A stretch of 7,792 nt of DNA from CAYMOV01 sp964392085 (GTDB lineage: Bacteria > Oederibacteriota > Muellerivitia > Muellerivitales > Muellerivitaceae): the NCBI GenBank assembly GCA_964392085.1, contig CAYMOV010000111.1:1-7792 (forward strand), given 5' to 3'. The position numbers and the translations under genes were made by a program. Below are positions 6,337 through 7,792 of this stretch, piece after piece. The first letter of the stretch is position 1. Each line of letters opens with the position of its first letter. The notes below the pieces were generated by a model. That model worked only from the letters and a program-made list of their open reading frames with translations, was not told the origin of the DNA and ran no database searches.

Positions 6337-7792
6337 ATGGTTTCTAAAACCCCTTCCAAACTTTTCCTTTCCACCATTTCCCCCAAAGTCATTGGGTTGA
6401 TCCTTTGCGTTTTGTCTTTGTCGACCATTCTCGCTCCCAAAAATCTTTTCGCCAATGCCACCCTCAACGGCGTGAACCCCCTGGTCACGATCTTGGATCC
6501 GGTCCTTTCGTCCCCGACCCAACCCGTGACGGTGGTCATCAACTATTGCTCGGACCCCTACAACGCCACCCACCTTGTCATGCAGATCAACAATTCCGGA
6601 AGCACAACCATCACCCAATGCTCGGTCCCGGTCCTCGGCAGTTACCTTTGGATTGATGCGAATGGGACCAACCAGAATGACCAAGCCTATGGATCCTTCA
6701 CCGGGGGGACCGAGGCGGGCTACAACATGAACGACACGGCCCGGGGTTGCGGGCCCATGACCTTCGTGGAGACCATCCCCAATGGGACTTATGGCGGGAC
6801 CTACAACGTCGTCGTGGAGGGGGCCACCAGTTATTTCACTTGCGGAGCCGCCGCCCAAATCTCGGGGTACGCCACGGTGACCGTACCGGTCCCGGCCTTC
6901 ACTTCCACGGTCACCAAATCCGTTCGGGGAGCCCAGGCGGGCGTGGGCGACCTGCTCCTGTTCGAGATGAACTACGATTACGTCAACGACCCGGCCAACT
7001 TCGTCATCACCGACACGGTGCCGGCCAACACCACCCTGGTGGCCATCGGCCCCGGATCCGCGGGGGCCGTGCCGGGGTACCAGACGGGCGGGACTGCCGC
7101 CGGGTCGGGCGTGACCTGGACCTTGCCGTCCGACGCGGGGAAGGACTCGAAGGGTTCTGTTTGGATGCTGGTCACGGTGAACACCAACACGACCATCACC
7201 AACACCGCGAAGTTCAACGGGGGCACCAGCACCAACACGGTCTCAGCCAACACCACGTCGGGTGGGTTCACCCTCCTCAAAAGCGAAAACTTGTCATCGG
7301 TGGTGGCAGGGCAAAATATCACCTACTCGCTCTTCTACCACATCAGCAACTCCAGTCTGAAGTACTACGACTCCTACCTCAACGACGCGGTGGGGACCAC
7401 CGCGAACTCAGCCGGGGCCACCCCTTTCACGGGCTACAATGGAACGGGGTACCACCTCGTCGGGGGGGGCACCGCGTTCGGATACGGGACCTGGACGGTC
7501 GACAACTCGCCCCAGGGCGACCATTACCTGGATGTCTTCACGAGCAGTACTGTCGGCGGAAACTCGAGCGGGCCCTATCCCATGCTGTTGCGGGATACCC
7601 CGGTCACCCTTTGCCAGCCGAACCCCGTCGTCATCCAGGGCGACCTGCAGGTGCCCGTCACCGCGGCCGGCATCATCGGGGCCTCCCCCCAGGCGGACGC
7701 CCACATGGTGGTGGCCTACGGGGTCTGCGGCGCGGTCACCGTGGCCTACACGGTCGGAATGTCGATGGACCCGAACCCGGCGAACCTGTTCA
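6337..7792 (+). CDS. Secreted DUF11-repeat surface protein (3' end outside window)
   Basis: The frame from ATG 6337 is open for 485 codons to the right edge. Ribosome-binding GGGAG (6324-6328) lies 8 bases upstream, which decides the start. Residues 1-39 look like a signal peptide: basic MVSKTPSK, a second lysine at 17, hydrophobic VIGLILCVLSLSTIL, and LFA before N40. Residues 40 to about 185 form an unrecognised beta-rich domain with four cysteines (NYCSD, TQCSV, RGCGP, FTCGA) that could form disulfides outside the cell. Residues 189 to about 300 match a DUF11-type repeat: TVTKSV, then VGDLLLFEMNY, FVITDTVPANTTLVAI, GVTWTLP and ITNTAKFNG. A second such unit starts near 311 (FTLLKSENLSSVVAGQNITYS). 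After about residue 425 the sequence resumes with VTLCQPNPVVIQGDLQVPVTAAG, perhaps a further domain. DUF11 repeats build stalks or scaffolds of adhesins and envelope proteins; the exact role is unknown. Codon use is GC-rich, like the cellulase. Confidence 0.85.
   Translation, partial: MVSKTPSKLFLSTISPKVIGLILCVLSLSTILAPKNLFANATLNGVNPLVTILDPVLSSPTQPVTVVINYCSDPYNATHLVMQINNSGSTTITQCSVPVLGSYLWIDANGTNQNDQAYGSFTGGTEAGYNMNDTARGCGPMTFVETIPNGTYGGTYNVVVEGATSYFTCGAAAQISGYATVTVPVPAFTSTVTKSVRGAQAGVGDLLLFEMNYDYVNDPANFVITDTVPANTTLVAIGPGSAGAVPGYQTGGTAAGSGVTWTLPSDAGKDSKGSVWMLVTVNTNTTITNTAKFNGGTSTNTVSANTTSGGFTLLKSENLSSVVAGQNITYSLFYHISNSSLKYYDSYLNDAVGTTANSAGATPFTGYNGTGYHLVGGGTAFGYGTWTVDNSPQGDHYLDVFTSSTVGGNSSGPYPMLLRDTPVTLCQPNPVVIQGDLQVPVTAAGIIGASPQADAHMVVAYGVCGAVTVAYTVGMSMDPNPANLF

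Noticed and set aside
6316..7704. Minus-strand frames opposite the DUF11 protein
   Set aside because: The plus-strand frame has a ribosome-binding site, signal peptide and DUF11 motifs over the whole length; the opposite frames have none.

Overview
The window looks like a piece of a high-GC bacterial draft scaffold, with a 100-N gap at 3821-3920, carrying secreted and cell-surface proteins for polysaccharide degradation. Three things suggest a Gram-negative-type, possibly uncultivated, lineage. They are FlgD-like immunoglobulin C-terminal domains of the kind used as sorting or anchoring tails, very long Thr/Pro/Ser linkers, and a GH9 cellulase. Such Thr-Pro linkers and tails are familiar from FCB-group bacteria and candidate phyla such as FCPU426, but I cannot place the organism from this sequence and that guess is weak.

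Layout, all real genes on the + strand. (1) 3-650: the C-terminal part of a secreted protein with two FlgD-like beta-sandwich domains; its start lies outside the window. (2) 693-917: a 74-residue LacI-type helix-turn-helix protein with no effector domain. (3) 981-5665: one very large secreted glycoside hydrolase family 9 endoglucanase. Its order is signal peptide, N-terminal Ig-like domain, GH9 catalytic domain, Thr/Pro linker, carbohydrate-binding-like beta-sandwich, Thr/Ser/Pro linker of more than 500 residues, and FlgD-like C-terminal domain. The scaffold gap falls in a 144-bp tandem repeat inside the long linker and artificially breaks the reading frame; repeat phasing shows the two halves belong to one gene. 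(4) 5666-6336: an AT-richer spacer with stem-loops, operator-like palindromes and at most one weak small ORF (5886-6050). (5) 6337-7792: the N-terminal 485 residues of a secreted protein with DUF11-like repeats, running off the right edge.

Taken together this fits an extracellular cellulose/beta-glucan degradation locus: a secreted cellulase, two surface or secreted beta-sandwich proteins, and a LacI-family DNA-binding fragment next to the cellulase gene, a usual place for a sugar-responsive regulator. The fragment shares its reading frame with the cellulase and is separated from it by a single TGA at 915-917. I see no transposase, phage gene, CRISPR array, rRNA or tRNA. Nothing here proves a new system. 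The most notable points are the architecture and repeat-broken assembly of the cellulase, the stand-alone LacI DNA-binding module, a possible leaderless promoter for the cellulase, and a possible two-state RNA structure in the spacer.
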